A stretch of DNA of 64,000 nt from Halalkalicoccus jeotgali B3 (GCF_000196895.1 NC_014297.1:434001-498000); one strand, 5' to 3'. Counted from the first letter of the stretch, positions 46,248 to 55,106 are shown. Program-made: numbers and translations. The notes: generated from the letters alone by a model not told the origin.

Positions 46248-46503
46248 GCATATCGCTATCGTTCCCGCTATATTATCTATTTTCATACTGAGCTATCAAA
46301 TTATATATGTGTTGTGGCGCATTTCACGTGGTGTTCCGATCCGCCGGACCTGGACATGTCACATTTCCCGTGCAAGCTGTTCCAGGCGAACCAACGCCTG
46401 CCAGCAGGAGCGTATCGCACCGAGGAGTCGCTGCGGGTCCGGATCCACCTTGTGACGGCCGCTCGTGCAGTCGTGGCCCGCTTTCTCCATCAGCACTCCC
46501 CTG

Positions 46504-46555
46504 TTTAGGCCAGCCTAATAATCGAAACACCTTTATCTATTTAGGCTGGCCTAAA
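46504..46555 (+). promoter_or_regulatory. Promoter with two TTTAGGC-type palindromes (predicted iron-regulator operators)
   Basis: Site 1 at 46505-46518 is TTAGGC-CA-GCCTAA. Site 2 at 46540-46555 is TTTAGGC-TG-GCCTAAA. Both have perfect arms and their centres are 36 bp apart. A TATA-like CTTTATC at 46531-46537 lies between them. Site 2 covers the predicted start of transcription four bases before ATG 46559. The motif resembles the TTAGG...CCTAA sites of DtxR/IdeR-family iron regulators, which haloarchaea use (Idr, SirR type). Confidence 0.8.
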
Positions 46556-46558
46556 TAT

Positions 46559-47710
46559 ATGCGAACACGATCCGGTAGACGGGCGGGACCGACGCGACGC
46601 GAGTACGTGAAATACGGCGGGGCGGTCGCCGGCGGCGGATTGCTCGCGGGCTGTATTGACGGGAATGGATCCGAACCCACGGGGACCGGGACCGACGACG
46701 GTTCGGGTGGGGAGTCGTACTCGGTGACGATGGAACCGGTCGGCACTGTCGAGTTCGACACCGTCCCCGAGACGTGGTTTCCCTATACCGGTGATTACGC
46801 GGACATGGGTGTCGCGCTCGGACAGGGCGACGGTCTCTCGGCCATCGGCATCCGTGCTCGCTTCGGCTCGCATCTATACAACGAATTACCGGACGTCTCG
46901 GTCGATTTGGGCGAGCTCACCGAGCTGTGGCAGGACGGCACCGGCAAGGAGATCTATTACGAGATCGACGCCGACCTCCACGTCATCGACCCGAACTTCA
47001 TGGTGAACCGGTTGGAGTGGAGCGAGGACGACGTCGAAGAGATCGAGACCAATGTCGCCCCGTTTTTCGGTAACACGGTCTTCTCGCGGGTGTACGACTG
47101 GCACGACTACGCCGATTACACGATGTACGAGGCCTTCGGAAAGCTCGCGGAGGTGTTTCAGGAGCAAGAACGCTACGAGGCGTTTGCGGCATACCACGAC
47201 GAGGTCCTCACGGACGTCCAAGGGCGGCTTCCCGATGAAACGCCCGAGGTCGCGGTGCTCTACCCGGCGAGCGTCCCACCGGAGTCGTTCTATCCGTATC
47301 TGATCGGGAACGGGACCCAGTCGAAACACTGGACCGACCTGCACGTCGGGGATGCCCTCGCACGGAACGACATCACGGACGCACAGGCAGGCGGGGGTGA
47401 GATCGATTACGAGACGCTGTTGGATATCGACCCGGACGCGCTCGCGATCAGACTGCAGGGCGAGATCACTGACGAGTACTTCGAGCAGGAGATCGTTGCC
47501 CATCTCCGGGATCACGACGTCGCGAGCGACCTCCAGGCGGTCCGAAACGACCGCGTAATATACGGCGGGCTGACCTACCAAGGTCCGATCATCCACCTGT
47601 TTCAACTCGAAGAGGCCGCACAGGGACTCTATCCCGAAGAGTTCAGCGACGAGGACCTCTTCGACCGCCAGCAAGTCAACGACATCGTCACTGGAAACCT
47701 CGACGGATGA
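46559..47710 (+). CDS. Iron-siderophore-type ABC transporter substrate-binding lipoprotein
   Basis: A 383-residue lipoprotein with twin arginines at 13-14 (TRREYVKYGG) and lipobox cysteine 32 (LLAGC). The mature part has the class-III periplasmic-binding-protein layout of FhuD/FepB/BtuF proteins, with YSVTMEPVGTVEF and the central RYEAFAAYHDEVL helix. It is 4 bases from an operator palindrome and overlaps the flavoprotein gene by four bases. No permease or ATPase gene is in the window. A paralog lies at 48739. Iron or siderophore as cargo is inferred from family and the palindromes. Confidence 0.85.
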   Translation: MRTRSGRRAGPTRREYVKYGGAVAGGGLLAGCIDGNGSEPTGTGTDDGSGGESYSVTMEPVGTVEFDTVPETWFPYTGDYADMGVALGQGDGLSAIGIRARFGSHLYNELPDVSVDLGELTELWQDGTGKEIYYEIDADLHVIDPNFMVNRLEWSEDDVEEIETNVAPFFGNTVFSRVYDWHDYADYTMYEAFGKLAEVFQEQERYEAFAAYHDEVLTDVQGRLPDETPEVAVLYPASVPPESFYPYLIGNGTQSKHWTDLHVGDALARNDITDAQAGGGEIDYETLLDIDPDALAIRLQGEITDEYFEQEIVAHLRDHDVASDLQAVRNDRVIYGGLTYQGPIIHLFQLEEAAQGLYPEEFSDEDLFDRQQVNDIVTGNLDG

Positions 47711-48627
47711 GTGACACTGATACCGTCTCGGACAGCGCGTTCGACTACGACGTCGTTATCGTCGGCGGTGGGCCCGCGGGTTGCTCGGCCGGCGTGTTCA
47801 CCGCCCGATACGGGCTCGAAACGGCAATCTTCGACCGCGGGCGGTCCTCCATCCAACGATGTGGGTATCTGGAGAACTACCTCGGCTTCCCGGCGGGCAT
47901 CGATATCGAGACGTTCTACGAGTTGATCCACGATCACGCCGAGGAAGTCGGCTGCGAGGTCGTCCCGGAGCTAGTCGAGGCGGTCTCGTCCGACGAAAGG
48001 GGCTTTGTCGTCGAAACGCAGGACGGGGACCCAGTCACGACCGAGCGTGTCGTGGCGGCTGCCAGATACGACGCCGAGTTCCTCCGCCCGCTCGACGAGG
48101 GGACGATGTTCGAGACGTACGACCACGACGGGGAGACCCACGAGCGCTTCGACCGCGAGTACCCGGACGAGGGCGGATCGACGCCGATAGCGGGTCTGTA
48201 CGTGGCCGCACCAGCACACGACGCGGAAGCGCAGGCGATCATGTCTGCCGGGCACGGGGCCCGCGTCGCCCGAACGGTTCTCGCGGACGTACGCCGCTCG
48301 CGTGGGTTCCCCGACGAGGTCGCCGCCCACTGGGACTGGATCCGCAGCGACAGGGACCTGACCGACGAGTGGGCCGACCGCGAGACGTGGCGCGAGTGGT
48401 TCGACGGGCGAGTGCCCGCCGATCACGCCCTCAACGAGGAGCACTTCGTCGAACTCCGTGAGCGGGAGATCGACCGACGGTTCGAGACGTACCTCTCGGA
48501 CGAGGCAATCGAGCAGCGAATCGAGCGCGGTCATCGCCGACTCCTCGATCACCTGGACGACGATCTCGTCCTCGAGAAGGCACGCGAGATCAAAACCGAG
48601 CGGGAGGGGACGAAAACGAACGGTTGA
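47707..48627 (+). CDS. FAD-dependent oxidoreductase (thioredoxin-reductase-like) in iron locus
   Basis: A 306-residue flavoprotein. The FAD-binding Rossmann motif VVIVGGGPAGCSAGVF starts at residue 16, and GLYVAAPAHDAEAQAIMSAGHG is the second FAD-contact region seen in thioredoxin-reductase-like proteins. The CxxC redox motif of real thioredoxin reductases is absent, and the C-terminal 120 residues are a charged helical extension. It overlaps the binding-protein stop by four bases (ATGA), so translation is coupled. A role as ferric-siderophore reductase or in releasing iron is a plausible inference, not shown. Confidence 0.75.
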   Translation: MSDTDTVSDSAFDYDVVIVGGGPAGCSAGVFTARYGLETAIFDRGRSSIQRCGYLENYLGFPAGIDIETFYELIHDHAEEVGCEVVPELVEAVSSDERGFVVETQDGDPVTTERVVAAARYDAEFLRPLDEGTMFETYDHDGETHERFDREYPDEGGSTPIAGLYVAAPAHDAEAQAIMSAGHGARVARTVLADVRRSRGFPDEVAAHWDWIRSDRDLTDEWADRETWREWFDGRVPADHALNEEHFVELREREIDRRFETYLSDEAIEQRIERGHRRLLDHLDDDLVLEKAREIKTEREGTKTNG

Positions 48628-48683
48628 CCGCACACTACGGGACGAACGTTGTCCCCACCCCCTCGTCAGTATAGCTCTATGAG

Positions 48684-48737
48684 TTTAGGATGGCCTAAAA
48701 ATCGGAGCAGTTATGGTATTTTAGGCATGCCTAAAAT
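48684..48737 (+). promoter_or_regulatory. Promoter with two TTTAGG-type palindromes, one a perfect 20-mer
   Basis: Site 3 at 48684-48699 is TTTAGG-ATGG-CCTAAA. Site 4 at 48718-48737 is a perfect 20-base palindrome, ATTTTAGGCA followed by its complement. Their centres are 36 bp apart, the same as at 46504-46555, and in both promoters the second centre lies 11.5 bp before the start codon. A TATA-like TTATGG (48711-48716) lies between the sites. Confidence 0.82.
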
Positions 48738-48738
48738 C

Positions 48739-49947
48739 ATGGTGAAGGACGGCATGATACGCGAGGCGGTGACTCGGCGGGATACTATCAGATACGGTGG
48801 GACAGTCGTCGGGGCTGGACTGCTTGCGGGTTGTACGGGCGATGATGATCAGGCGTCGTCGCAGTCGGGGTCCGACGCACAGTCGGACTCGGGTACGACC
48901 GGCGATGAGTCCTACTCGGTAACGATGTCGCCGGTCGGCACCGTCGAGTTCACAGCGCCGCCGGCAAACGTACTCACGATCCTGCCCCATCACGCTGATA
49001 TGGCGCTCGCAGCTGGACACGGCGACGCCGTCTCGTCGATGCTGTACAATCCCGAGTACAACGATACTATCTGGAACAAGTTCCTCGAACGACTCCCCGG
49101 CGTCTCCGTCGATTGGGCCGATCTTCCGGGGACGTGGAATCCGAGCAAGGAACTGCTCTACGAACTCAATAGCGATCTCCATCTGGCTGATCCCGCCTAC
49201 ATGACGACGATGCAGAGCTGGGCTACCGACGACATTGAGGAGATCAGCGCGAACGTCGCACCGTGGTTCGGGAACACGTTCAGCAACGCGAACAAGGAAC
49301 CTCCGGCGGGGTGGGCCGATGGCTACCAGTACTTCACACTCTGGGAAATCTTCGAGAAAGTCACACAAGTCTTTCAGGCCCACGCGCGCTACGAGGCGCT
49401 CGCCAAGATCCACACTGAGATGCTCTCGGAGATCGAGACACGGCTCCCGCCCGAAAATGAGCGCCCGACCGCAGCGATGATCATCCTCATCGAATCCGAA
49501 GACAGCATGTACGTCTACGCGCTGAACGGCCCGGGTTTTCTGACGGCCCACACCCGGCCGCTCGGTGCGACGGACGTGTTCGCCGACGTGCCGACCGAAT
49601 CGACTGTCGATTTCGAGGCACTCATCGAGGCTGATCCGGACGTCATCCTCTGTCTCGCTGGGATGTCCGAACCGAGACACGTACGGAAGACCCGCGAGCG
49701 CCTCGCGAGTAATCCGGCCACACGATCCCTGTCGGCCGTTCGAAACGGCCGTATCCACACGCAAGGCGGACGGAATCAGGGCCCGGTGATGAATCTCTTC
49801 CAGATCGAGATGACTGCCAAGCAACTCTACCCCGATGTCTTCGGCGAGTGGCCGCTGTATACCGAGGGATCCTATCCCGAACTCCCTGCCGAGGAGCAAC
49901 TGTTCGACCGTCAGCGGGTCGCGGATATCATCACTGGCGAGATATAA
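48739..49947 (+). CDS. Second iron-siderophore-type substrate-binding lipoprotein
   Basis: A 402-residue paralog of the 46559 gene. Arg 13-14 and lipobox Cys 32 fall at the same positions when ATG 48739 is used, and the start has the same distance from the operator centre, so this start is well supported; ATG 48727 and 48754 are alternatives. The mature part shares SVTMSPVGTVEF, the DLHLADPAYM turn and the C-terminal QLYPDVFGEW...LFDRQRVADIITG pattern. It probably binds a related ferric chelate. The gene is monocistronic, without an associated permease. Confidence 0.85.
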   Translation: MVKDGMIREAVTRRDTIRYGGTVVGAGLLAGCTGDDDQASSQSGSDAQSDSGTTGDESYSVTMSPVGTVEFTAPPANVLTILPHHADMALAAGHGDAVSSMLYNPEYNDTIWNKFLERLPGVSVDWADLPGTWNPSKELLYELNSDLHLADPAYMTTMQSWATDDIEEISANVAPWFGNTFSNANKEPPAGWADGYQYFTLWEIFEKVTQVFQAHARYEALAKIHTEMLSEIETRLPPENERPTAAMIILIESEDSMYVYALNGPGFLTAHTRPLGATDVFADVPTESTVDFEALIEADPDVILCLAGMSEPRHVRKTRERLASNPATRSLSAVRNGRIHTQGGRNQGPVMNLFQIEMTAKQLYPDVFGEWPLYTEGSYPELPAEEQLFDRQRVADIITGEI

Positions 49948-50078
49948 CGCTAGCGTACCGATTCCATCCCTATCCTATCTGTTTCGAGGACTGATCGGGA
50001 ACGAACGATCCGAGCAGTCGGATAGCAGCGATTCGTTGGGTTTTCCGAACTCACTAAGATATAGACGGGGCCTGGAAC

Positions 50079-51308
50079 TCACTGTCCCGACATAGTCACT
50101 CCAAGTATACCGGCGATCCGTCTCGCAAAGCCCGCTTCGATAACGACCGTGACGAGAATGGCGAGAAAGACGGTGCCGAGCAGTATGTTCGCCCCTGCAG
50201 GATCCGTGGGGGGTGCCTCCGTTTGTAGGCGAACGGCGAACAACGTCGCGACCGACGCCGGGATGATCCCTCGCGGACCGACGAAACTCATGAACAGTCG
50301 TTCGTTCGTCGTGAAACCGGCTCCGGCCGTCGAAACGAAGACAGCCAGCGGACGGATCACGACCATCAGGACTGTGACGACGACGAGTCCAGTGATCCCT
50401 AATGCGAACAGTTCCTCGAACTCGAGCAACGCCGCGAGCGTGATGAAGACGAACGAGAGAACTAGCGACGTTATGTCCCGTTTGAACCGCAGGATTCCCT
50501 TCTGATGGGGCAGGTCGAGGTTCCCGAGGACGAACCCCGCAGTGGCGGCGGCCACGATCCCGGCCTCCGAGAAGACCGAGTCCGCGGCGGCGAACGCGAT
50601 GACGGCACCGGCCAGTGCAAGCAACCGGGCCGTCTGTGGTGCGGCCTCTGCGGGGAGTTCGACCTCCGTGAGGAGATACCAGACGACGCCGGCGACGACG
50701 AGGCCGACGAGTACCCCCAGCGCGAGGCGCTGGACGAAGAGCCATACGTACCCTCGAGGTGCGAGATCTCGAGCCGTCATCGCCTTGAAGAGGACGATTG
50801 CCAGTACCGCGGCCGTCACGTCATTGACAATCCCCTCGACTTCGAGCGTCGTGGCGACTTCCTCGCGAACGGGAACCACTGCGAGAATCGGTGCGACGAC
50901 CGTCGGCCCGGTGGCAATCAACAACGCGCCGATGAGAAACGCGATGTCCCAGCTCGCCCCTAGTAAGAGACGCACGGTCAGAGCCGTTCCGACGAACGCG
51001 ATGCCCGCCCCGATGGTGATCATTCGATCGACCGCCTTCGACGCCTCCCTGATGGCCCTGTATTCGAGGTGAAACGTCCCCTCGAAGACGATGATGGCGA
51101 CGCTTACGCCGACGATGGTCGAGAGTGAATCACCGAAGGTGCCGGACGTTATCAGTCCAAGGCCCTCGGGACCGATGGCGACGCCCGCGAGGATGAGAAA
51201 CAACACGCTCGGAACCCGGTACTTCGCGGCGAGAAACTGTGCCGCCACGCCGAGGCCGACGATAGCTGCGATGAGGGCGATAACGTCGAGGCTGACGTGA
51301 ATGGACAC
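50079..51308 (-). CDS. Cation:proton antiporter (CPA family)
   Basis: A 409-residue membrane protein with about twelve hydrophobic segments and no soluble C-terminal domain. Family marks: FEGTFHLE near residue 76, ALLIATGPTVVAPI and VEGIVNDVTAAVLAI (the acidic and Asn pair of the transport site) and late FVGPRGIIPAS. It exchanges Na+ or K+ for protons and helps pH and ion balance. It starts at GTG 51308; no ATG occurs nearby in frame. Confidence 0.88.
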   Translation of the reverse strand: MSIHVSLDVIALIAAIVGLGVAAQFLAAKYRVPSVLFLILAGVAIGPEGLGLITSGTFGDSLSTIVGVSVAIIVFEGTFHLEYRAIREASKAVDRMITIGAGIAFVGTALTVRLLLGASWDIAFLIGALLIATGPTVVAPILAVVPVREEVATTLEVEGIVNDVTAAVLAIVLFKAMTARDLAPRGYVWLFVQRLALGVLVGLVVAGVVWYLLTEVELPAEAAPQTARLLALAGAVIAFAAADSVFSEAGIVAAATAGFVLGNLDLPHQKGILRFKRDITSLVLSFVFITLAALLEFEELFALGITGLVVVTVLMVVIRPLAVFVSTAGAGFTTNERLFMSFVGPRGIIPASVATLFAVRLQTEAPPTDPAGANILLGTVFLAILVTVVIEAGFARRIAGILGVTMSGQ

Positions 51309-51535
51309 CGGTTCATTACCCTCCGGGACAGGGAGTATCTCGATCCGTGTGCCCTACCCCGGACGGACGACGACTCCAAGGGTAATTCCCGAACTGTACG
51401 ACGGCCATGTAACCTACTCTACACCAGATCACAAATAGCTGCACCCTCGGTGACGGCCGTTATCGACTATCAGTGTGCGGTACTCCTTCTTCGGCGGAAA
51501 GAAAGACACGCCGTCTCGTATCGAGATCCGCTTAG

Positions 51536-52243
51536 CTACTGGATCTTTGCGCAGTCGTCGTCGGCATCCTCGCTCGCAACCACGCCGTCGCCGTCAGCAT
51601 CTCTCTCCTCGGGACACTCGTCCTCGCCATCCGACTCGGAGCCGCTGTCGTCCGCTGGAGCGTCCTCGCTGTTGGTGTCGTCGGTCCCGTCATCGATCTC
51701 ATCGGCCTCGTCGACCGAGGAGTCTTCACTCTCGTCGTCGTCAGCGTCATCGTCGCTACCGCCGTCTTCACCAGTGTCCGTCTCATCGTCATCCCCATCC
51801 TGTTCGGGAGCATCGGGCTCCTCTCTCGGGGCGACGAGGTTCTCCTCGGGATCGAGCAGCGCAATGGCGTCGGTCCCGTCGTTGTTGAGAACAGGGCCGT
51901 TGTAGGGATCGGCGAGTTCGTAGTCGGTATCGATCGTCGTTTCGTCACCTGTGGCGATAGTAACCTCGCCACCAGCAGGCAGTACGACGTCACCTGCGAG
52001 TTCTCTGATCTGATCGTTCCCTCCTTCCGCGTCGAAATTGATCTTGTAGCCGGTCAGATCGAGCTCCTCCTCACCGGTATTAGTGATAGTGAGATACTCC
52101 GCTTCGGGGCTCTGGCTGATCTCGACTGGAAGGTCTGTCTGGGCGGTCGCATGCCCACCAGCAGCGAGACCGGCCACTGCGATAGCGCCGGTTGTTTTGA
52201 GAATAGTCCGTCGGTTCATCGTTATTGGGCCCTTGTTTGCCAT
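51536..52243 (-). CDS. Tat-exported lamin-tail-domain protein with acidic tail
   Basis: A 235-residue secreted protein. A twin-arginine signal (NRRTILKTTG) ends near ATAQ. Residues about 38-125 form a lamin-tail (LTD) beta-sandwich: EYLTITNTGEEELDLTGYKI is the typical start. The rest is a run of Asp/Glu/Ser, about 90 residues, ending in the thrombospondin-type-3-like ADGDGV calcium motif, which suggests a calcium- or salt-adapted stalk. ATG 52243 is preceded by a TATA-like AATTAAG about 30 bases upstream; ATG 52219 is the alternative. LTD proteins are often attached to DNA- or surface-related enzymes; here it is alone. Confidence 0.78.
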   Translation of the reverse strand: MANKGPITMNRRTILKTTGAIAVAGLAAGGHATAQTDLPVEISQSPEAEYLTITNTGEEELDLTGYKINFDAEGGNDQIRELAGDVVLPAGGEVTIATGDETTIDTDYELADPYNGPVLNNDGTDAIALLDPEENLVAPREEPDAPEQDGDDDETDTGEDGGSDDDADDDESEDSSVDEADEIDDGTDDTNSEDAPADDSGSESDGEDECPEERDADGDGVVASEDADDDCAKIQ

Positions 52244-52890
52244 CCGTAGTATCTGTCTAACGCTCCTGGCTTAATTCTAAGCGAACTGGAAATCTCATAG
52301 ATCTAGTTTATTCCGGGTCGATGACGATTACGAGGGCGTACCGCTCTGTACCAATTGAGTTAGCCTCGTTAGACATATGAAGAGTTATCCTGAGATCGTC
52401 AACTTGACGTTCCTACTATCAAATTCCCGTCGTGAAGGGAAATCGATCATCAAATCTCTAAATAGTCATTCAAATCAATACTATATATGAATACGGGTCA
52501 GTGAACCCTCTCCGATTCAAGAGGAATTAAACCAGAATACTTCATTCAGCACAAACCGTTCGTATTCTCGGTTTCTAATAGCGAAAACTGTTGAATTCCA
52601 CCAGTGTACTTCTATTTATTGCTAGTCTTTAGCGGACAATTGATGGTATGTACTCCACCCCAAGTCATGTAGCACACGTGTTAAACTCACGAATATGCGA
52701 ACCGTCAGAACATCCTGAATAGAAGGTGAGAAACGGCGAATCGAACAGCAAGAACAGGCTGTCCCCCAAAGAGACAACTGGTGAGATTATCGTCCATCAA
52801 CGGCGTTTTTCTGCCCGAATTCGATTGAGGTTGGTCTTGATCGTATGCGGACATGCGACTATAAGCTGCTTTGATCGCCGGTTAATATGG
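52244..52890. other. AT-rich intergenic region without a supported gene
   Basis: About 650 bases where GC falls sharply relative to the left of the window. Short open frames (for example 52726-52908 on the plus strand) are not haloarchaeal-like in composition and show no motif. No repeat, RNA gene or transposase fragment is recognisable. It marks the left edge of the low-GC region. Confidence 0.5.
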
Positions 52891-53631
52891 TTATATTTGA
52901 GATGGTGATATCCGGGTAGTCTGGGTGAATGCATCAACATTTTCGTGAAAGCATTCATTAACAACAATGGCATCAGCACCGGCAGCCAGCACATCTGTTG
53001 CTTTTTGTGCGGAATCTATTCCGCCACTATATAACAATGCAGTATCTTCAAAATAGGTGGCAGCAGCTGTGGTATCCGCTGTTCCCCCAAACATCCCTGC
53101 ATAATCTACATGAAATATCGGGAAATCATAAAAAATCTCAGTTGCGAGTGCTGCTCCCCGAACTTGTGCTACTGACAGTGAGTCAGAAACTCCAGCGATA
53201 GACGCTGCTTTCGAATTCGTGTTTTGGATCACGTAACCTACAGGGACAAGCTTCTCGACCACGTCCATAACGGAGACATCCTGCCCAAGCAACGCTTCAA
53301 GATCAGAACCGAGTTGTGAGAGCATTCGGACATGATTCCCAACGAAATGATCGCGATCACCATTGAAGACTACCGGTACAACGATCCAGTCAACACTGGC
53401 AGTCGTCTCACCCGATATTTGGGCTGATGCATAGGGCTCTTGTACGAGTGGTAGGTCCGGAAACGACCCTCTTACTTGTTGAACAACGTTGTCTGTGGCC
53501 GTTTGTGTAACACCGTCGGAACCACCAATAATCACTAAATCTGTCTCCTCTAAGATCCCAATATCTGCTGGGAGCGGCTTCGTAGGGTCAATTTCAGTCA
53601 TATGGCTGGTCGACGCCCAGTCGATATTCAT
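52891..53631 (-). CDS. Geranylgeranylglyceryl-phosphate-synthase-like (PcrB/GGGPS family) protein, divergent
   Basis: A 246-residue TIM-barrel protein that aligns along its length with archaeal GGGPS, which joins geranylgeranyl diphosphate to glycerol-1-phosphate. Recognisable blocks are IDPTKPL (residues 14-20), IIGGSDGVT (34-42), WIVVPVVFN, GYVIQNTNS, FHVDYAGMFG (173-182) and YSGGID (201-206). Some active-site positions differ from what I recall of the family: EYSG becomes DYAG, GGGIR becomes SGGID, and TKxD becomes TEID. Codon use is AT-rich, unlike housekeeping genes. A paralog with altered activity is likely. Confidence 0.72.
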   Translation of the reverse strand: MNIDWASTSHMTEIDPTKPLPADIGILEETDLVIIGGSDGVTQTATDNVVQQVRGSFPDLPLVQEPYASAQISGETTASVDWIVVPVVFNGDRDHFVGNHVRMLSQLGSDLEALLGQDVSVMDVVEKLVPVGYVIQNTNSKAASIAGVSDSLSVAQVRGAALATEIFYDFPIFHVDYAGMFGGTADTTAAATYFEDTALLYSGGIDSAQKATDVLAAGADAIVVNECFHENVDAFTQTTRISPSQI

Positions 53632-54029
53632 ATAATTCTATTTACTCTGTAGCATATTATATGTTTTTGAATAGTAAATTCATGGCGAGAATATATTCCT
53701 CAGGAGAATCACTTATTACCGATAGGATCTATATGACTTTCCAACTGAGAAGCTTCTCATCGCCTTTTAATATCCATCAAATTATATATCAATATATCCC
53801 TTGTTGAAGTAGCTCAGTTCCGGATTTTGATAGTGCTGCAAGCGGTATTGCAGGTATTTCTCGTCGGATGGTAGGAATATACCTGACCTCAGTGCTGGTG
53901 ATCTTGATGTAGACGCTTCTATCACTGTTTACTATCGAGAAGTATATATAAATTAATAATTATATAATAATATTAAATATAATACAGTAAAATAAACTAC
54001 TAAGTACGCCTCTAATAGAAAATAAGACG
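53632..54029. other. AT-rich intergenic region (divergent promoters)
   Basis: About 400 bases of very AT-rich DNA between two divergent genes, with many TATA-like stretches (for example around 53930-53990). It probably holds the promoters of both neighbours. No gene or ordered repeat is recognised. Confidence 0.5.
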
Positions 54030-54875
54030 ATGCAAGAAGAACTTCCCCGACGAGCGTTTATTACGTCAACTGCTATTGGAATTGCTGCAATTGCTGGTTG
54101 CACACAGAGTGATTCAGAAGGGACGAACAGCGATAACTCTGCACCGGCCGACGACAACGAAACTACGACTTCCGAAGAGCCGTCCGTTCCTGAAGATGCA
54201 AATATTACTCTGTCGGTTCCTACAGCCGCCGATCTTGACGGCCTACAGTCTCCACTTATGGCGTTTTTCGATGCCGAGAACTTCACAGTAGAACCGGCGG
54301 GCGAACCCACCGATGGAGCAGGCCATTTCCACGTGATGGTTGATACAAGCCAAGTTGAACCGGGTGAAACGATTCCGAATGATGACCAGCACCTCCATTT
54401 CGGTGATGGTGCTGAACATACTGTATTAGATCTTGAGCCCGGCGAACACGAACTTACACTACAAATGGGTGATGGTGAGCACACGGCATTACCCTTGGTT
54501 GATACTCAGACTGTTACGGTCGAGGAGCGTGCTGCTGTGAGTTTGGATGCCCCCCAAGACGGTGATGTGGTTTCGACTGACGAGACAATTACCTTCAAAC
54601 CAGTTGTCGACAATTTTGTCATTGAACAGGCGGGTGAACTCACACAGAATGCGGGCCACCATCATCTTCTCGTGAACACGGATCCTGTTAGCACTGGGAC
54701 AGTTATTCCTTCTGATGATCAGCATATCCACTTCGGTAACGGAACAGAGATGCCAGAGATTGATGCAAGTGAATTAGGGGCCGGCGAATATGAACTTATC
54801 ATCCAGATTGCAAATGGCGTTCATGAGGCATATCCGCTTACTACGGACCCAATAACCATTACAATCGAAGAATAA
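54030..54875 (+). CDS. Lipoprotein with two DUF4399 domains
   Basis: A 281-residue secreted protein. N-terminus: twin arginines at 7-8 and lipobox cysteine 24 (AIAGC), then an acidic Thr/Ser tether. Residues about 58-165 and 170-281 are two copies of DUF4399, each with a His-rich motif (GHFHVMVD...DDQHLHFG in copy 1, GHHHLLVN...DDQHIHFG in copy 2) and an FxVEPAGE/FVIEQAGE strand. Paired histidines suggest metal (perhaps copper) binding, which is inference. The domain is known mostly from single-copy bacterial proteins. AT-rich codon use. Confidence 0.82.
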   Translation: MQEELPRRAFITSTAIGIAAIAGCTQSDSEGTNSDNSAPADDNETTTSEEPSVPEDANITLSVPTAADLDGLQSPLMAFFDAENFTVEPAGEPTDGAGHFHVMVDTSQVEPGETIPNDDQHLHFGDGAEHTVLDLEPGEHELTLQMGDGEHTALPLVDTQTVTVEERAAVSLDAPQDGDVVSTDETITFKPVVDNFVIEQAGELTQNAGHHHLLVNTDPVSTGTVIPSDDQHIHFGNGTEMPEIDASELGAGEYELIIQIANGVHEAYPLTTDPITITIEE

Positions 54876-54938
54876 CGCCGCTCTGTATTAATTGTTCTAT
54901 TTAGTTAGTAGTAATCAAAATATCATTCTTCATCTTAT

Positions 54939-55106
54939 CTAATTTTTGTTTTGTTCACGTTCTTCGTTTGCTCCCCACCGGCCGTGCGTATCTGGTGCCC
55001 ATCCATCAGGAATCTCACGGTCCGAGTTTTCAGGACACATTGCTTGGTGACCGTATGACGCTTGTTTGGTCAAAAAGCTCTTACCGCATAGTGTACACTC
55101 CACCAT
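54939..55106 (-). CDS. Small zinc-finger protein, copy 1
   Basis: A 55-residue protein. Cys-Thr-Leu-Cys, then His and Cys in YGHQAMC, form a C2HC zinc finger, followed by a polar tail. The start is placed at ATG 55106 by analogy with the twin gene at 55264; an ATG at 55148 would extend it. Its function is unknown; small zinc-finger proteins of this size often act as regulators in haloarchaea. Confidence 0.65.
   Translation of the reverse strand: MVECTLCGKSFLTKQASYGHQAMCPENSDREIPDGWAPDTHGRWGANEEREQNKN

Noticed and set aside
46227-46508. Small open frame before the iron locus
   Set aside because: Runs antisense to the start of the membrane hydrolase and into the operator region; no coding character or motif.
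52726-52908. Short plus-strand open frame in AT-rich DNA
   Set aside because: Basic, no motif, overlaps the end of the GGGPS-like gene; probably chance.
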